Positions 5,493 through 5,835 of a stretch of 5,835 nt of DNA are shown here, piece by piece (the first letter of the stretch is position 1; every line of letters begins with the position of its first letter). Position numbers and translations under genes: made by a program. The notes beneath the pieces are model-generated. The model was not told the origin of the DNA. It did no database searches and saw only the letters and a program-made list of their open reading frames with translations. The DNA comes from Salinisphaera sp. UBA6602 (GTDB taxonomy: Bacteria > Pseudomonadota > Gammaproteobacteria > Nevskiales > Salinisphaeraceae): NCBI GenBank assembly GCA_002433465.1, contig DJIE01000180.1, positions 4,662 through 10,496 of the forward strand. Reading direction: 5' to 3'.

Positions 5493-5835
5493 TCAGCCGG
5501 CGACGCGCTGCTGCAGGGCCATCGCGGCCTGTGGCGCACGAACCTTGCCCTCGCGTATGAAATAGGCAAAGACATCGCGCGGCTGAGGGGCGTGGTCGGC
5601 ATGCGGGGCGGGGACGACACAGGGCAGATCCTCGGGCAAATGGCCGTGCGCCCAGCTACGCAAACGGGCTGACCAGGCCTCAAGTGCCTCGGCCGAGTAG
5701 CCGGTTTCGATTGCGTTGTCGCCACGCTGCAGACGCGCATAGACGAAATCCGCGGTGGGATCGGCGATGGCCGGATAGTCGTCGCTATCGGCATAGACGA
5801 TCGCCACCCTCGCCTCGCGGCAGAGATTCACCGCA
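5493..5835 (-). CDS. DUF72 domain-containing protein (YecE-like), C-terminal part (cut by window edge)
   Basis: The last 113 residues of a DUF72 protein are visible; the family (E. coli YecE and relatives) is usually about 240-300 aa with a TIM-barrel-like fold and no established function. Recognisable family features are the strand VAIVYADSDDYP followed by TADFVYARLQRG, matching the family's 'TadFvYvRlHG' segment. A helix then reads YSAEALEAWSARLRSWAHG, and PRDVFAYFIREGKVRAPQAAMAL matches the usual C-terminal 'dvyvYFnN...a..A..na..L' pattern, here in the 'F.NEGKvrAP.aA..L' variant. The frame is open to the right edge, so the start lies beyond 5835; a GTG at 5831 is internal, not a start. The stop is TGA at 5495-5493. 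Between its stop and the SulP stop no intrinsic terminator is visible, so the two convergent transcripts may overlap. Confidence 0.88.
   Translation of the reverse strand, partial: AVNLCREARVAIVYADSDDYPAIADPTADFVYARLQRGDNAIETGYSAEALEAWSARLRSWAHGHLPEDLPCVVPAPHADHAPQPRDVFAYFIREGKVRAPQAAMALQQRVAG

Noticed and set aside
4577..5560. A 327-codon plus-strand frame overlapping the SulP and DUF72 genes.
   Set aside because: It is an Arg/Gly/Ala-rich out-of-frame shadow; SulP and STAS motifs lie in the other frame without interruption.
1..5835. Search by eye for mobile elements, CRISPR repeats, tRNA/rRNA, toxin-antitoxin or defence genes.
   Set aside because: All long frames are accounted for by housekeeping families and no repeat arrays, transposase motifs or RNA genes were seen.

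Overview
This is a GC-rich bacterial chromosome segment with ordinary gene content. The codon use, the YihY/BrkB-type membrane protein, the CurA-like reductase and the SulP transporter all suggest a proteobacterium, most likely a high-GC gammaproteobacterium. A halophilic Salinisphaera-like organism would fit, but that is a guess from overall impression. No rRNA, tRNA, CRISPR array, insertion sequence, phage gene or defence system is visible.

Layout, left to right. (1) Minus strand, 1-401: the N-terminal third of an acyl-CoA dehydrogenase that runs off the left edge. (2) 402-494: a compact control region for that gene, with a good sigma70-like promoter, an inverted repeat between the -35 and -10 boxes, a GAAAC/GTTTC operator-like cluster at the predicted transcription start, and a strong Shine-Dalgarno. 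(3) Minus strand, 495-1463: a YihY/UPF0761 (BrkB-type) inner-membrane protein. (4) 1464-1576: a divergent intergenic region. (5) Plus strand, 1577-2365: a TesB-like double-hotdog acyl-CoA thioesterase. (6) 2366-2485: an intergenic stretch with a palindromic operator-like site. (7) Plus strand, 2486-3493: a zinc-free MDR NADP-dependent reductase of the CurA/prostaglandin reductase type, followed by a 12-bp hairpin. (8) 3494-3758: mostly non-coding. (9) Plus strand, 3759 (or 3702)-5477: a SulP anion permease with a C-terminal STAS domain. (10) Minus strand, 5493 to the right edge: the C-terminal part of a DUF72 (YecE-like) protein, tail-to-tail with the SulP gene.

Three of the six genes (acyl-CoA dehydrogenase, acyl-CoA thioesterase, enone/enoyl-type reductase) plausibly act on acyl-CoA or lipid-derived substrates. 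The most informative regulatory signal matches the published consensus of the fatty-acid-responsive TetR regulator PsrA, upstream of the dehydrogenase. The genes are not one operon: they lie on both strands and are separated by about 100 bp or more. I found no previously undescribed system here. The points worth checking are the operator-like sites, the ambiguous SulP start with an overlapping mini-ORF, and a few residue substitutions in otherwise standard families.
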